Positions 1 through 8,433 of a DNA stretch of 64,000 bases are shown piece after piece. A program made the translations under genes and the position numbers. The notes beneath the pieces were generated by a model, which was given only the letters and a program-made list of their open reading frames with translations, was not told where the DNA came from and ran no database searches. Each line of letters starts with the position of its first letter. The stretch's first letter is position 1. The DNA comes from Mixta gaviniae (GTDB lineage Bacteria > Pseudomonadota > Gammaproteobacteria > Enterobacterales > Enterobacteriaceae): the NCBI RefSeq assembly GCF_002953195.1, contig NZ_CP026377.1, positions 2,418,001 to 2,482,000 of the forward strand. The letters run 5' to 3'.

Positions 1-1857
1 GTGCCGCTTTCTTCCTCTCAGGCGCAGCTGCTGCGCGCCATGACGGTGGTGACATCCAGCGTTAACCTGGTGGTTAATTTGCGCGGCGAAGAACTGCCGA
101 TGCATTTTGTCGGCCGTAAGGTCAATCAGGATGAGTGGGCGGGCACCGCTTCCGCCTGGGGCGATACCTCCTCCGTGGCACGTGATTTGACGCAGGGGCT
201 TTCCTTTGCCGAACAGGTGGTTTCAGAAGCCAATTCGGTGATCGTGATCCTCGATCAGCACGGCAATATTCAGCGTTTCAATCGCCTTAGCGAAGAGTAC
301 ACCGGCCTGAAAGAGCAGGAAGTGATTGGCCGCAACGTATTTAAACTCTTTATGACCAAGCAGGAAGCGCTGGCGTCGCGCCGCAATATTACCGGCTTTT
401 TCCGTGACGGTAGCTCGTATGAGGTTGAACGCTGGATCAAAACGCGCAAGGGACAACGTCTGTTCCTGTTCCGCAATAAGTTCGTACACAGCGGCAGCGG
501 CAAAAATGAAATTTTCCTGATCTGCTCCGGTACCGATATCACCGAAGAGCGCCGGGCGCAGGAGCGCCTGCGCGTGCTGGCGAATACCGATACCGTGACC
601 GGCCTGCCGAACCGCAACGCCATTCATCAGCGTATTACCGACGTGCTGGAAAAACGCGACGATCGCCAGGTCGGCGTAGTCTATCTGGATCTGGATAACT
701 TCAAAAAGGTCAACGACGCCTACGGGCATATGTTCGGCGATCAGCTGCTGCAGGCAGTGTCGCTGGCGGTACTATCCTGCCTTGAACCGGAGCAGACGCT
801 GGGCCGACTTGGTGGCGACGAATTTATTGTGCTGGCGGAGAAAACCACTCAGGAAGCGCTGGAAGCGATGGCGACGCGTATTCTGGCGCGACTGCGTCAG
901 CCCTTCCGCATTGGCCTGATTGAGGTTTACACCGGTTGTTCGGTCGGCATTGCGCTGGCACCGCAGCACGGCGAAGATCGCGAAAGCCTGATCCGCAACG
1001 CCGATACGGCGATGTATCACGCTAAAGAGAGCGGCCGCGGGCAGGCGTGCGTTTTCTCGCCGGAGATGAATCAGCGGGTGTTTGAATATCTCTGGCTCGA
1101 TACCAACCTGCGTAAGGCGCTGGAGCATCAGCAGCTGGTTATTCATTATCAGCCTAAAATCAGCGCGGGCGGCAAAGTGATCAGCGCCGAGGCGCTGGTG
1201 CGCTGGCTTTCGCCGGAGCGCGGTATGATCCCGCCCAACGAATTTATCGCCTATGCCGAAGAGTCAGGCCTGATTGTGCCGCTTGGCCGCTGGGTGATGC
1301 TGACGGCGCTGCAGCAGATTATCGCGTGGCGACGTCAGGGCATTCATCTGCGCGTCGCGGTGAACGTCTCCGCGCGACAGCTGCTCGATCAGAGCATCTA
1401 TAACGATTTAAAAGAGGCGCTGCAGCAGAATGGGATTAATGTCAGCCCTATCGATATTGAACTGACCGAAAGCTGCCTGATCGAAAATGAACAGCAGGCG
1501 CTGCGGCTGATGCATCAGTTTCGCGAGCTGGGGGCGGAGGTGCATCTGGATGATTTCGGCACCGGCTATTCATCGCTGTCGCAGCTGGCGCGCGTACCGA
1601 TTGATGCCATCAAGCTCGATCAGAGCTTTGTCCGCAGCGTCAATGATCGTCCGGTATCGCAGTCGCTGGTGCATGCGATTGTGGCAGTGGCGAAGGCGCT
1701 GCATCTGCGCGTGATTGCCGAAGGGGTGGAGACGGCGCTTGAGGAGCAGTTTTTGCTGGCGAATGGCGTGGATGAGCGGCAGGGTTACTATTATGGGAAG
1801 CCAATGCCCGCAGACCAGCTGGAGCATTGGCTTGCTCAGCATCCTGCCAAGCCTTAA
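1..1857 (+). CDS. pdeR: PAS-GGDEF-EAL c-di-GMP regulator, PdeR/RpfR family (5' end outside window)
   Basis: Cytoplasmic cyclic-di-GMP enzyme of the PdeR (Gmr, YciR) / RpfR family. The 618 visible residues show a PAS domain (about 70-180), a GGDEF cyclase domain with intact GGDEF at 271-275, and an EAL phosphodiesterase domain with EAL at 397-399, then DDFGTGYSSL, KLDQSF and AEGVET. E. coli PdeR has about 661 residues, so roughly the first 40 lie left of base 1; the GTG at base 1 is probably internal. RpfR proteins of Burkholderia and Cronobacter share this layout, bind the fatty-acid signal BDSF through PAS, and have an N-terminal segment that contacts RpfF. The convergent rpfF neighbour supports reading this as RpfR, which is the PdeR ortholog. 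Signal binding is inferred. Confidence 0.93.
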   Translation: MPLSSSQAQLLRAMTVVTSSVNLVVNLRGEELPMHFVGRKVNQDEWAGTASAWGDTSSVARDLTQGLSFAEQVVSEANSVIVILDQHGNIQRFNRLSEEYTGLKEQEVIGRNVFKLFMTKQEALASRRNITGFFRDGSSYEVERWIKTRKGQRLFLFRNKFVHSGSGKNEIFLICSGTDITEERRAQERLRVLANTDTVTGLPNRNAIHQRITDVLEKRDDRQVGVVYLDLDNFKKVNDAYGHMFGDQLLQAVSLAVLSCLEPEQTLGRLGGDEFIVLAEKTTQEALEAMATRILARLRQPFRIGLIEVYTGCSVGIALAPQHGEDRESLIRNADTAMYHAKESGRGQACVFSPEMNQRVFEYLWLDTNLRKALEHQQLVIHYQPKISAGGKVISAEALVRWLSPERGMIPPNEFIAYAEESGLIVPLGRWVMLTALQQIIAWRRQGIHLRVAVNVSARQLLDQSIYNDLKEALQQNGINVSPIDIELTESCLIENEQQALRLMHQFRELGAEVHLDDFGTGYSSLSQLARVPIDAIKLDQSFVRSVNDRPVSQSLVHAIVAVAKALHLRVIAEGVETALEEQFLLANGVDERQGYYYGKPMPADQLEHWLAQHPAKP

Positions 1858-1866
1858 TTTATTCCG

Positions 1867-2733
1867 TTAGCTGGCTTTGCGCAGCTGCGAGCTAAGACGG
1901 TTCTGCAGCTGCACCAGTCGCGCCATGTAGGCAAGATCCTTTTCTTCAATAGAGAAGGCGAAATCGACCCAGTCCTCCGTGATATCCATCAGCTCGGCGC
2001 GGCTCAGCTGCAGCACGCGCTGACGCGCCTTCAGCATCGCCTTCACACCGTTGAGCTTGGGACGCAGCGTATCGATAAAGGTGCGGGTGGCGCGGTAGCC
2101 CTCGCCCTGCTGAAACAGCCGGTCTACCAGCCCGCGCGTTTCAAACCATTCGGCGGTATGGCTCTCCCCTTCGCAAATCAACTCTTCCGCCAGCTTCATG
2201 CCGGCGCGACGCGCCACCAGCGAATAGCCGCCCATCCCCGGGAACAGGTTAAACGCGATCTCCGGGAAGCCCATACGGGCATTATTCTGTGCCAGCAGAA
2301 AGTGATGGGCCAGCGCCGCTTCGAAGCCGCCGCCCAGCGCGCTGCCCTCGACCATGGCGATAGTTACCGCGCCGGTGTCGAAACCGCGCGCCGCCGCATG
2401 AATGCAGTCCACGCAGGCGCGCGCATAGGCGCGCAGCGCTTCCCGGCGGCCATTTTGTATGCAATCGACAAAGAAGCTCAGGTCGCCGCCGGCGTTGAAC
2501 ATCTGCGGCACCAGCGAACCGGTCACCCAAAAATCGATGGCCAGCCCGGAGCGCTGCGCGGCGTAGCTCAGGTTCATGATCTCCTCAATCAGCCCGTGAT
2601 TAAAGGAAGGGCGCGGCTCCGCACGCAACATCATCCACATGGTGCGGCGCTCTTCTTCGTAATAGGCATCGAGTTGGGTAGTTTGTCCAGCTTCGGTGAA
2701 CAGTCTGCAGGTGGGTTGGTTAATCACTGACAT
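1867..2733 (-). CDS. rpfF: DSF-family signal synthase, enoyl-CoA hydratase fold (RpfF)
   Basis: A 288-aa crotonase-fold protein with the RpfF signature. RpfF enzymes are acyl-ACP dehydratase/thioesterases that make cis-2-unsaturated fatty-acid signals (DSF, BDSF). The core reads SALGGGFEAAL and then GFPEIAFNLFPGMGGYS. E138 and E158 are 20 residues apart, like the catalytic E141/E161 pair of Xanthomonas RpfF, and the length matches (289 aa). The ATG follows an AGAGGATG ribosome site. It converges on the PAS-GGDEF-EAL gene with 9 bp between stop codons, the receptor/synthase pairing known from Burkholderia and Cronobacter. E. coli lacks this gene here. A plain enoyl-CoA hydratase is less likely given the FPGMGGYS motif. 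The chemical signal cannot be read from sequence. Confidence 0.9.
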   Translation of the reverse strand: MSVINQPTCRLFTEAGQTTQLDAYYEEERRTMWMMLRAEPRPSFNHGLIEEIMNLSYAAQRSGLAIDFWVTGSLVPQMFNAGGDLSFFVDCIQNGRREALRAYARACVDCIHAAARGFDTGAVTIAMVEGSALGGGFEAALAHHFLLAQNNARMGFPEIAFNLFPGMGGYSLVARRAGMKLAEELICEGESHTAEWFETRGLVDRLFQQGEGYRATRTFIDTLRPKLNGVKAMLKARQRVLQLSRAELMDITEDWVDFAFSIEEKDLAYMARLVQLQNRLSSQLRKAS

Positions 2734-2833
2734 AGTCTCATCCTCTGTATAATTGATGCGTTAAACGCAACACCAGCGTAATGCAGAGCGAGACAACACT
2801 GAATGAAGGACTGATTTTTAAGATAAAAAACAG

Positions 2834-2863
2834 AAAACCTCCCCGGCTGCGCGGCCGGAGAGG
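2834..2863 (-). terminator. Rho-independent terminator of kdgT
   Basis: A stem of 10 pairs with one mismatch (2838-2847 with 2854-2863, six-base loop) is followed on the minus strand by TTTTCTGTTTTTT. It lies 12 bases beyond the kdgT stop codon. Confidence 0.75.
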
Positions 2864-2874
2864 CGAAGGCGATA

Positions 2875-3858
2875 TTATTTAATCGCGGCACGCTGACCGG
2901 CGGCGGCGCGGTGGCGTTTCACCTGCTTCGAGTAAACAGCAGTAATGATTGGCACTAGTAGCGAAGTCACGATAACTGAGGTGGCGACCAGCGCCGTGGC
3001 GGCCGGCGCGACCGGTTTGAACTGCGGCACCATCTCAGCGATCAGCACCGGAGTGGCAACCGCCGCGCCCGCCGAACTGGAGGCGGCGACGCCTGCCGTG
3101 CCGTCCCCGCCGCCGATCAGGCGATCGGCGATGATCAACGGAATACCCGTGACGATAATCACCGCGACGCCCAGCATAATGCCCAGCAGGCCGGTCTGCG
3201 CAATCACCGAAAGGTCAATGGTATTGCCGAGCGCGAAGGCGAAGAACGGGATCAGCGTCTGCACCGCCTTGCCAAAGAACTCGCGCAATTCCGGATCGAG
3301 GTTGCCAAGCGCAAAGCCGACGAGGAACGGCAGCACTGCACCGACAAATACGTGCGGCTCGAACGAGGCGATGCCGGCGGTACCCAGGATCACCATGGTC
3401 ATCAGCGGGCCCGACTCCAGCGACATCAGCACAAAGGCCCCCGCCTCCTCTTTGGTGCCATATTGCTGCATCAGCGAGGCGTAAAGGCCGCCATTGGTCA
3501 TATCCATGGCGGCGACCAGCGCCAGCGTTGACAGCCCGGCCAGCATGCCGACCTCAAAACCGTTTTCGGGCATCACGCGCGATGCGATAGCGGCAACCAC
3601 CCAGGCGACGGCGATTTTGGTTACTACCAGGGTGCCCGATTTACGCAGCACCGTACCGGTGGCGCTCAGTTTGATGGAGGCGCCCATACAGAAGAACCAG
3701 ACGGCCAGGATCGGCACGGTTCCGCTCATCAGCCCATTGGTAAAGGAGCCGAGATATTTACCGCCTCCTGGCGCCAGGGTGTGGCAAAGCGCCCCCAGAA
3801 ACAGAGGCACCAGCATCATGCCACCCGGAATTTTGTCGATAGCGCGTTTGATTTGCAT
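2875..3858 (-). CDS. kdgT: 2-keto-3-deoxygluconate permease
   Basis: Inner-membrane proton symporter of the KdgT family that takes up 2-keto-3-deoxygluconate from pectin or uronate breakdown. The 327-aa protein is almost wholly hydrophobic, with about ten membrane segments, and begins [20 protein letters not shown], the family start; E. coli KdgT has the same length. The ATG at 3858 has a GGGAG ribosome site 5 bases upstream. An in-frame GTG four codons earlier would place that site inside the gene, so I reject it. The gene stands alone between rpfF and an araD-type gene, a place where E. coli has yciT. A palindrome at 3941-3959 in its upstream region may be an operator. Confidence 0.92.
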   Translation of the reverse strand: MQIKRAIDKIPGGMMLVPLFLGALCHTLAPGGGKYLGSFTNGLMSGTVPILAVWFFCMGASIKLSATGTVLRKSGTLVVTKIAVAWVVAAIASRVMPENGFEVGMLAGLSTLALVAAMDMTNGGLYASLMQQYGTKEEAGAFVLMSLESGPLMTMVILGTAGIASFEPHVFVGAVLPFLVGFALGNLDPELREFFGKAVQTLIPFFAFALGNTIDLSVIAQTGLLGIMLGVAVIIVTGIPLIIADRLIGGGDGTAGVAASSSAGAAVATPVLIAEMVPQFKPVAPAATALVATSVIVTSLLVPIITAVYSKQVKRHRAAAGQRAAIK

Positions 3859-3940
3859 GTTGTCTCCCACCTTAGTTAAGCAAGATGACGAATCAATCCT
3901 GCATGGCCCGCAAGGGCGATGGGCGACAACATAGCGCTAT

Positions 3941-3959
3941 TCACTTTATGAAAAAGTGA
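3941..3959 (-). promoter_or_regulatory. Inverted repeat upstream of kdgT, possible operator
   Basis: TCACTTT, five bases, AAAGTGA: a perfect 7-bp inverted repeat 83 bases upstream of the kdgT ATG. kdgT is a KdgR target in enterobacteria, but this repeat does not clearly match the KdgR consensus, so the binder is unknown. Confidence 0.35.
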
Positions 3960-3976
3960 TCTTGCCTGTAATTTTT

Positions 3977-4006
3977 AAAACGCCGTTTCATTATTAAATG
4001 AACGGC
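3977..4006 (-). terminator. Terminator of the araD-type gene
   Basis: The hairpin at 3982-4006 has GCCGTT/AACGGC ends and an inner CATT/AATG pairing. On the minus strand it is followed by GTTTTAAAAATT. It lies just beyond the stop codon at 4027. Confidence 0.6.
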
Positions 4007-4026
4007 AGTTTATTTTGTGGAAGGCG

Positions 4027-4728
4027 TCAACTTTTCTGCCCATAGTAGGCATTGGCGCCGTGCTTACGCAGCCAGTGTTTATCCAGCAACGCCTGCTGCA
4101 TCGCCGGCAGCTCGGGCGCCAGCTGGCGGCTGAACAACGCCATATAGGCCAGCTCTTCCAGCACCACTGCGTTATGCACCGCAGCGTGCGCATCCTTGCC
4201 CCAGGCAAAGGGACCGTGGGAGTAAACCAGCGCTGCCGGCACCGCCAGCGGCGCGATATCGCGTTGACGCAGGGTTTCGATAATCACTTTGCCGGTTTCC
4301 CACTCGTAGCGTTCGGCGATCTCTTCATCGGTCATCATGCGCGTGCAGGGAACGGCACCGTAGAAATCATCAGCGTGGGTCGTGCCCCAGGCGGGGATAT
4401 CGCGCCCCGCCTGCGCCCAAATGGTGGCATGGCGTGAATGGGTATGAACGATGCCGCCGACGTCGGGCCAGGCGAGATAAAGCGCCCGGTGCGTGTCGGT
4501 ATCGGATGAGGGGCGCTTATCTCCCTCGACAATTTCACCGCTTTCTAACGCCACAACAACCATATCGTCACGTTTCATGCTGCTGTAGCTGACGCCGGAA
4601 GGTTTAATCACCACCAGACCACGCTCCCGGTCGATGGCGCTGACATTGCCCCAGGTGAAGGTCACCAGATTGTGTTCCGGCAGCGCCAGATTCGCTTCAA
4701 GTACCTGTTCTTTGAGTTGTTCCAGCAT
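4027..4728 (-). CDS. L-ribulose-5-phosphate 4-epimerase (AraD/UlaF/SgbE family)
   Basis: Class II aldolase-fold zinc enzyme that converts L-ribulose-5-phosphate to D-xylulose-5-phosphate, linking arabinose, ascorbate or xylulose breakdown to the pentose phosphate pathway. The 233 residues keep the metal ligands at the E. coli AraD positions: H95 and H97 (in HTHSRH) and H171, plus D76. The start MLEQLKEQ at 4728 has an AAGGGA ribosome site; an in-frame ATG six codons upstream is less likely. No araB, araA, ula or sgb genes flank it, so I cannot tell AraD from UlaF or SgbE by context. It is a single-gene unit with its own terminator, next to kdgT. Confidence 0.88.
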   Translation of the reverse strand: MLEQLKEQVLEANLALPEHNLVTFTWGNVSAIDRERGLVVIKPSGVSYSSMKRDDMVVVALESGEIVEGDKRPSSDTDTHRALYLAWPDVGGIVHTHSRHATIWAQAGRDIPAWGTTHADDFYGAVPCTRMMTDEEIAERYEWETGKVIIETLRQRDIAPLAVPAALVYSHGPFAWGKDAHAAVHNAVVLEELAYMALFSRQLAPELPAMQQALLDKHWLRKHGANAYYGQKS

Positions 4729-4849
4729 AATTTTCCCTTCCTGCATTCTGTGAATGCACTATTGTTAAGGGGCTGGCGCGGCAAAGGTATGGAAGCGCTG
4801 GCTGATTAGGCGGCGCGATTTTGCTGTGAAGCGATTTTTGCGCGCCTAT

Positions 4850-4893
4850 TTAGGAATTTTTAACCTGTTGTAACTTTTGGTAGTGCCTATAAT
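4850..4893 (+). promoter_or_regulatory. Probable osmB P1 promoter with RcsB-type box
   Basis: A perfect TATAAT -10 (4888-4893) has a poor -35 (CTGTTG, 17-bp spacer). Just upstream, TTAGGAATTTTTAA (4850-4863) partly resembles an RcsB box. E. coli osmB is known to have an Rcs-activated promoter upstream of an RpoS promoter, and this arrangement fits. The box match is only partial. Confidence 0.45.
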
Positions 4894-5073
4894 TAGTTTA
4901 TGCAATTGCACCGGGGGTGATAGTTAGCACCCTTAGGTTTAGCAGGTAATTGCTGTTCCTGACGGATAAAGCAGGATCGGGAGCCGGTCGTTCTGTCGCG
5001 CAAGCGGCGCGAACAGGGATGTGAGCCGATCTAAAATAAACCGTCAGCGGACCTGATACGCAGAGTCAGCCGT

Positions 5074-5083
5074 CTATACTTAG
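5074..5083 (+). promoter_or_regulatory. Probable osmB P2 promoter, RpoS-type -10
   Basis: CTATACTTAG matches the sigma-S extended -10 consensus (CTAYACTTA) 37 bases before the osmB ATG. E. coli osmB P2 is RpoS-dependent. Confidence 0.65.
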
Positions 5084-5119
5084 AGGGTTTCCTCTGTGAG
5101 CAACAATTAAGGAGAAGTG

Positions 5120-5338
5120 ATGATGACAAAGAATGCAAAACGCATTTCCGCTACCGTTCTGGCCGCCGTGGTCGTGATGTCGCTGTCGGGCTGTAGCAAC
5201 TGGTCTAAACGCGACCGCAACACTGCTATCGGCGCTGGCGCCGGCGCCATTGGCGGCTCCGTGCTGACCAACGGCAGCGGCCTGGGCACCATTGGCGGTG
5301 CCGCAGTAGGCGGTATTATCGGTCACCAGATTGACTGA
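5120..5338 (+). CDS. osmB: Osmotically inducible lipoprotein OsmB
   Basis: A small lipoprotein of 72 aa, the E. coli OsmB length. A short signal peptide ends in the lipobox LSGC, followed by SNWSKRDRNTAIGAGAGA as in OsmB, then a Gly/Ala-rich glycine-zipper-like segment ending GGIIGHQID. It is expected to be lipid-anchored in the envelope and induced by high osmolarity and stationary phase. The ATG at 5120 follows GGAG by five bases; an ATG at 5123 is an alternative. Two promoter candidates lie upstream and a strong terminator follows. It is monocistronic and convergent with yciH. Confidence 0.96.
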   Translation: MMTKNAKRISATVLAAVVVMSLSGCSNWSKRDRNTAIGAGAGAIGGSVLTNGSGLGTIGGAAVGGIIGHQID

Positions 5339-5390
5339 TGCTTAACATATAATTATTACAGGCTACGCAGCGCATCTACTTATTATCTGA

Positions 5391-5420
5391 CGAGGCCGCT
5401 CACTGAGCGGCCTCGTTTTT
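5391..5420 (+). terminator. Rho-independent terminator of osmB
   Basis: CGAGGCCGCT/AGCGGCCTCG stem (5391-5415) followed by six T residues, between the converging osmB and yciH genes. Confidence 0.9.
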
Positions 5421-5422
5421 TA

Positions 5423-5746
5423 TTACCCGCCGGCCAGCTTAACTTTAAAGCCTTTCGCCTCCAGCAACGCTTTCAGCTCATCGCGCTTGTCGCCCTGAAT
5501 TTCAATCACGCCCTCTTTCGCCGCCCCGCCGCAGCCACACTTTTTCTTCAGCTCCGCTGCCAGCGTCGTCAATGCGGCATCATCCAGATCAAGCCCGGTA
5601 ATCAGGCAGACGCCTTTTCCTTTACGCCCGCTGGTCTGACGTTGAATACGCACGATACCGTCGCCTTTCGGCCGTGCCGCTTTCTGCTCTGGCTGCGTGA
5701 TGCGGCCGCCATCGGTAGAGTAGACCAGGGGATTGTCTTTACTCAT
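5423..5746 (-). CDS. yciH: SUI1/eIF1-like translation factor family protein YciH
   Basis: A 107-aa protein of the bacterial eIF1 (SUI1) family. Residues from about 25 to the end form the SUI1 domain: [22 protein letters not shown], then a Cys/Gly-rich [11 protein letters not shown] loop and the [10 protein letters not shown] stretch. E. coli YciH has a similar length and affects start-site fidelity in vitro, but its cellular role is not settled. The gene follows pyrF with a 4-base ATGA overlap (5743-5746), so the two are translationally coupled, the same operon as in E. coli. Confidence 0.95.
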   Translation of the reverse strand: MSKDNPLVYSTDGGRITQPEQKAARPKGDGIVRIQRQTSGRKGKGVCLITGLDLDDAALTTLAAELKKKCGCGGAAKEGVIEIQGDKRDELKALLEAKGFKVKLAGG

Positions 5747-6465
5747 GCGCCCTCCTTCAGGGAATCAAGAATCGCCTGCAGCGTGGCGGCCGGATCGGCG
5801 GATTGGGTGATCGGCCGTCCAATAACCATATAGTCCACGCCCGCCTGCTGCGCCTGCAACGGCGTCATGATGCGCCGCTGATCGCCCGCCTCGCTGCCTG
5901 CCGGACGAATGCCCGGCGTCACCAGCTGAAATGCCTGGCCCAGTTGCTGCTTAAACGACGCCGCCTCATGCGCCGAGCAGACTACGCCGTCAAGGCCGCA
6001 CTGCTGCGTCAGCCGCGCCAGACGCGCCGCATGTTCCGCCGGCGTCGCCGTGATGCCGATATCGTGCAGGTCGGCGGCTTCCATACTGGTCAGCACGGTG
6101 ACCGCAATCAACAGCGGCGCCTCTTTACCAAACGCGTTCAGTGCTTCGCGCGCGGCGGTCATCATGCGCGCTCCGCCGCTGGCATGCACATTGACCATCC
6201 AGACGCCCAGCTCGGCGGCTGCGGCCACCGCATGCGCCGCGGTATTGGGAATATCATGAAATTTCAGGTCGAGGAAAACGTCAAAACCGCGCTGATGCAG
6301 ATCGCGCACGATCTGCGGTCCGAACAGCGTGAACATCTCTTTGCCCACTTTCAGTCTGCAGCTGGCGGGATCGATACGATCGACAAAGGCCAGCGCACGG
6401 TTGCGATCGGCGTAATCCAGCGCGACCAGAACAGGCGAATCAGTTCGGTTTTGAGAGTGAGACAT
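5743..6465 (-). CDS. pyrF: Orotidine 5'-phosphate decarboxylase
   Basis: Last enzyme of UMP biosynthesis: decarboxylates OMP to UMP in the cytoplasm. The 240-aa TIM barrel carries the catalytic motif [10 protein letters not shown] with D66, K68 and D71, plus D17 (VALDY) and K39 (KVGKE), equivalent to E. coli D22, K44, D71 and K73. The C-terminal phosphate site GRPIT is present. I chose the ATG at 6465 (MSHSQNRT), which has an AAGGA site; the longer reading frame upstream is not family sequence. Its stop overlaps the yciH start. A TAGAAT -10-like element lies about 50 bases upstream, but a convincing -35 is lacking. Confidence 0.96.
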   Translation of the reverse strand: MSHSQNRTDSPVLVALDYADRNRALAFVDRIDPASCRLKVGKEMFTLFGPQIVRDLHQRGFDVFLDLKFHDIPNTAAHAVAAAAELGVWMVNVHASGGARMMTAAREALNAFGKEAPLLIAVTVLTSMEAADLHDIGITATPAEHAARLARLTQQCGLDGVVCSAHEAASFKQQLGQAFQLVTPGIRPAGSEAGDQRRIMTPLQAQQAGVDYMVIGRPITQSADPAATLQAILDSLKEGA

Positions 6466-6807
6466 GTCTATTCCTTCAACAATGAGGCACCGCACGGCGC
6501 AGGGGAAAACGGCATGCATTCTACCTGCGCGACGCCATGGAAAACAGCCTTAAGCTGCCTTGCGCGCCGCGATTATCGCCCTGCCGGACGATTTTTCCGC
6601 GTTGCCGGGGCGCTAATGCACAGGCAACTTTCAGTATGTTGTAACTAATTAAGAGGGCATCGGCTGCGGACATGCGGCGCGTAAATCGTGCCTTAACCAG
6701 GCAGCGGCGACAGGTACGATGCGATAAGGATCCACAGACGTATTGCGCCCCTGTGGCAGTGGACGCGAGGTTAACGGCCCGACAGCAGCGCACGCCAGGC
6801 GCGCCGC
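6466..6807 (-). other. Intergenic region between lapB and pyrF
   Basis: 342 bases with no supported gene. On the minus strand, GGTAGAATGC (near 6516-6525) is a possible pyrF -10 element. I see no strong terminator for lapB and no small gene with a convincing ribosome site. Confidence 0.5.
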
Positions 6808-7977
6808 TTACTGGCCGTCAAGCCCGCGGATCGGCTTAACGGTGGACCAGGCGCGACAGGAGGGGCAATGCCAGTAGAGCGCGTGAGCGGTAAAGCCACA
6901 CTTCTGGCAGCGGTAGCGTGGCTTGGTGCGGATCTGCTCACCGACCATATCGCGCAGCACCATCAGGCTCTCTTTGGCGCGCCCATCCTCCGCTTCGTGC
7001 AGATGGAAATCCATCAAACGATGGAATACGCGCATCGTCGGATGACGCTGCAGCTGGCGGTTGATATAGAGCTGCGCCACATCGCCGCCCTGCTCGCGCT
7101 CCAGAATATCGGCCAGATAAAGCTCGGCCTGCGCGCCGGTGTTCTCCTCTACGCAGCGGCGCAGGTAGTCGGCCCAGGCCTCCGGCTGCGCCAGATGCTG
7201 ATAACAGCTTTCCAGCATCTCCAGCGTTTCGCTGACCAGCTCTTTATCCTGTTCGATAACGCGCTGCAGATGGCCGGTGGCCCGGGCGTAATCGCCCTTC
7301 GCCATAAAGATACGGCCCATCATGATAGAGACGCGCGCGCTCTGACGATCCGCCGCCTCCCCTTTTTTCAACAGGCCCAGCGCGCGGTCGAGATCGTCGC
7401 TGCTCATCGCCTGCAGCGCCAGTTCGCAATAAAAATGGGCGATCTCCATCTGGTGGCGGCTTTTGCCCAGCTTGACCAGCTTTTCAGCCACGTCTATCGC
7501 CTTCTGCCATTCACTGGTGGCCTGATAAATCGTCAGCAGCTGCTGCAGCGCGCTGAGGCGAAAATCGGTTTCATCGGTTAGCTGGCCGAACATCTCTTCC
7601 GCCCGGTCATACAGCCCCGCCGCCATATAGTCGCGGCCAAGCTGCTGCACCGCCAGCAGACGCTGCTCGTAGCTGAGTGAGGCGCTCTCCATCAACGACT
7701 GATGGATGCGTATCGCGCGATCCACCTCGCCGCGCGAGCGGAACAGGTTACCCAGCGTCAGGTGTGCCTCAACCGTGCCGCTGTCCTCTTTCAGCATATC
7801 GAGAAACAGATCGACCGCTTTATCTTGCTGGTTAGAGAGCAGGAAGTTAACGCCTGTCACGTAGTCGCGCGACAGGCGGTTGGCTTCCTGCTGTTTATCC
7901 TGCTGCGCACTTCTGCGCCCCATATACCAGCCATAGGCAGCGGCCACGGGCAGTAACAGAAACAGCAGTTCCAACAT
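6808..7977 (-). CDS. lapB: LPS assembly protein LapB (YciM)
   Basis: An inner-membrane-anchored, cytoplasm-facing TPR protein that couples LPS synthesis to transport and directs FtsH proteolysis of LpxC. The 389 residues (same length as E. coli) show an N-terminal membrane helix (1-20), then tandem TPR repeats (about 35-345), and a C-terminal rubredoxin-type metal site with two CxxC knuckles (CQKCGFTAHALYWHCPSC, about 357-374). The cysteines are all present, and in E. coli they are essential. The gene starts 6 bases after lapA, so lapA-lapB form one operon. Confidence 0.97.
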   Translation of the reverse strand: MLELLFLLLPVAAAYGWYMGRRSAQQDKQQEANRLSRDYVTGVNFLLSNQQDKAVDLFLDMLKEDSGTVEAHLTLGNLFRSRGEVDRAIRIHQSLMESASLSYEQRLLAVQQLGRDYMAAGLYDRAEEMFGQLTDETDFRLSALQQLLTIYQATSEWQKAIDVAEKLVKLGKSRHQMEIAHFYCELALQAMSSDDLDRALGLLKKGEAADRQSARVSIMMGRIFMAKGDYARATGHLQRVIEQDKELVSETLEMLESCYQHLAQPEAWADYLRRCVEENTGAQAELYLADILEREQGGDVAQLYINRQLQRHPTMRVFHRLMDFHLHEAEDGRAKESLMVLRDMVGEQIRTKPRYRCQKCGFTAHALYWHCPSCRAWSTVKPIRGLDGQ

Positions 7978-7983
7978 GGAGAG

Positions 7984-8289
7984 TTATTCCTTGACGACGG
8001 TCGAGGGTGACGAAGTCACGTTTTCAGTCTGAACCGTTTGTTGCTGCAGACGCTTCAGCTTGCGCTGCGCATTCGCCAGCGCCACGCGTACCCGCAGCCA
8101 GAAAAGACCGCATATCGCCCAGCCCAGTACAAATCCCGCGCCGAACAGCGAAGCCAGCAGCGTGGAGATACGGTATTCGCCCTGCGCGATCAGGAAGTTA
8201 AACGAGACCACCTGGTCATTGTGCGCGCCAAGCGTAACAGAGATGATGAATATCACCAGAACCAGTAAAAAGATCAGTAAATATTTCAC
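7984..8289 (-). CDS. lapA: LPS assembly protein LapA (YciS)
   Basis: A 101-aa inner-membrane protein with two membrane helices (about 1-22 and 44-66) and a basic, glutamine-rich cytoplasmic tail (RKLKRLQQQTVQ). LapA works with LapB in LPS assembly control; its loss alone is mild in E. coli. The start codon is GTG (8289), as expected from MKYLLIFLLVLVIF alignment to the family, with AGGACG upstream. It is the first gene of the lapAB operon. E. coli lapAB is partly heat-shock controlled; I did not find a clear sigma-32 promoter here. Confidence 0.95.
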   Translation of the reverse strand: MKYLLIFLLVLVIFIISVTLGAHNDQVVSFNFLIAQGEYRISTLLASLFGAGFVLGWAICGLFWLRVRVALANAQRKLKRLQQQTVQTENVTSSPSTVVKE

Positions 8290-8433
8290 GTTTCGTCCTG
8301 TAATTCGGTGTAAGCCAACGGATTATGCCAAAAATGTTATAAGGATGCTTGATCAGAAACCGGCTAAAGATAGCATGCCGGTTAATTTCCTGGCGCCACC
8401 TTCAGGTTATGGGGCCGAAAAAGCGCTTTGCAA

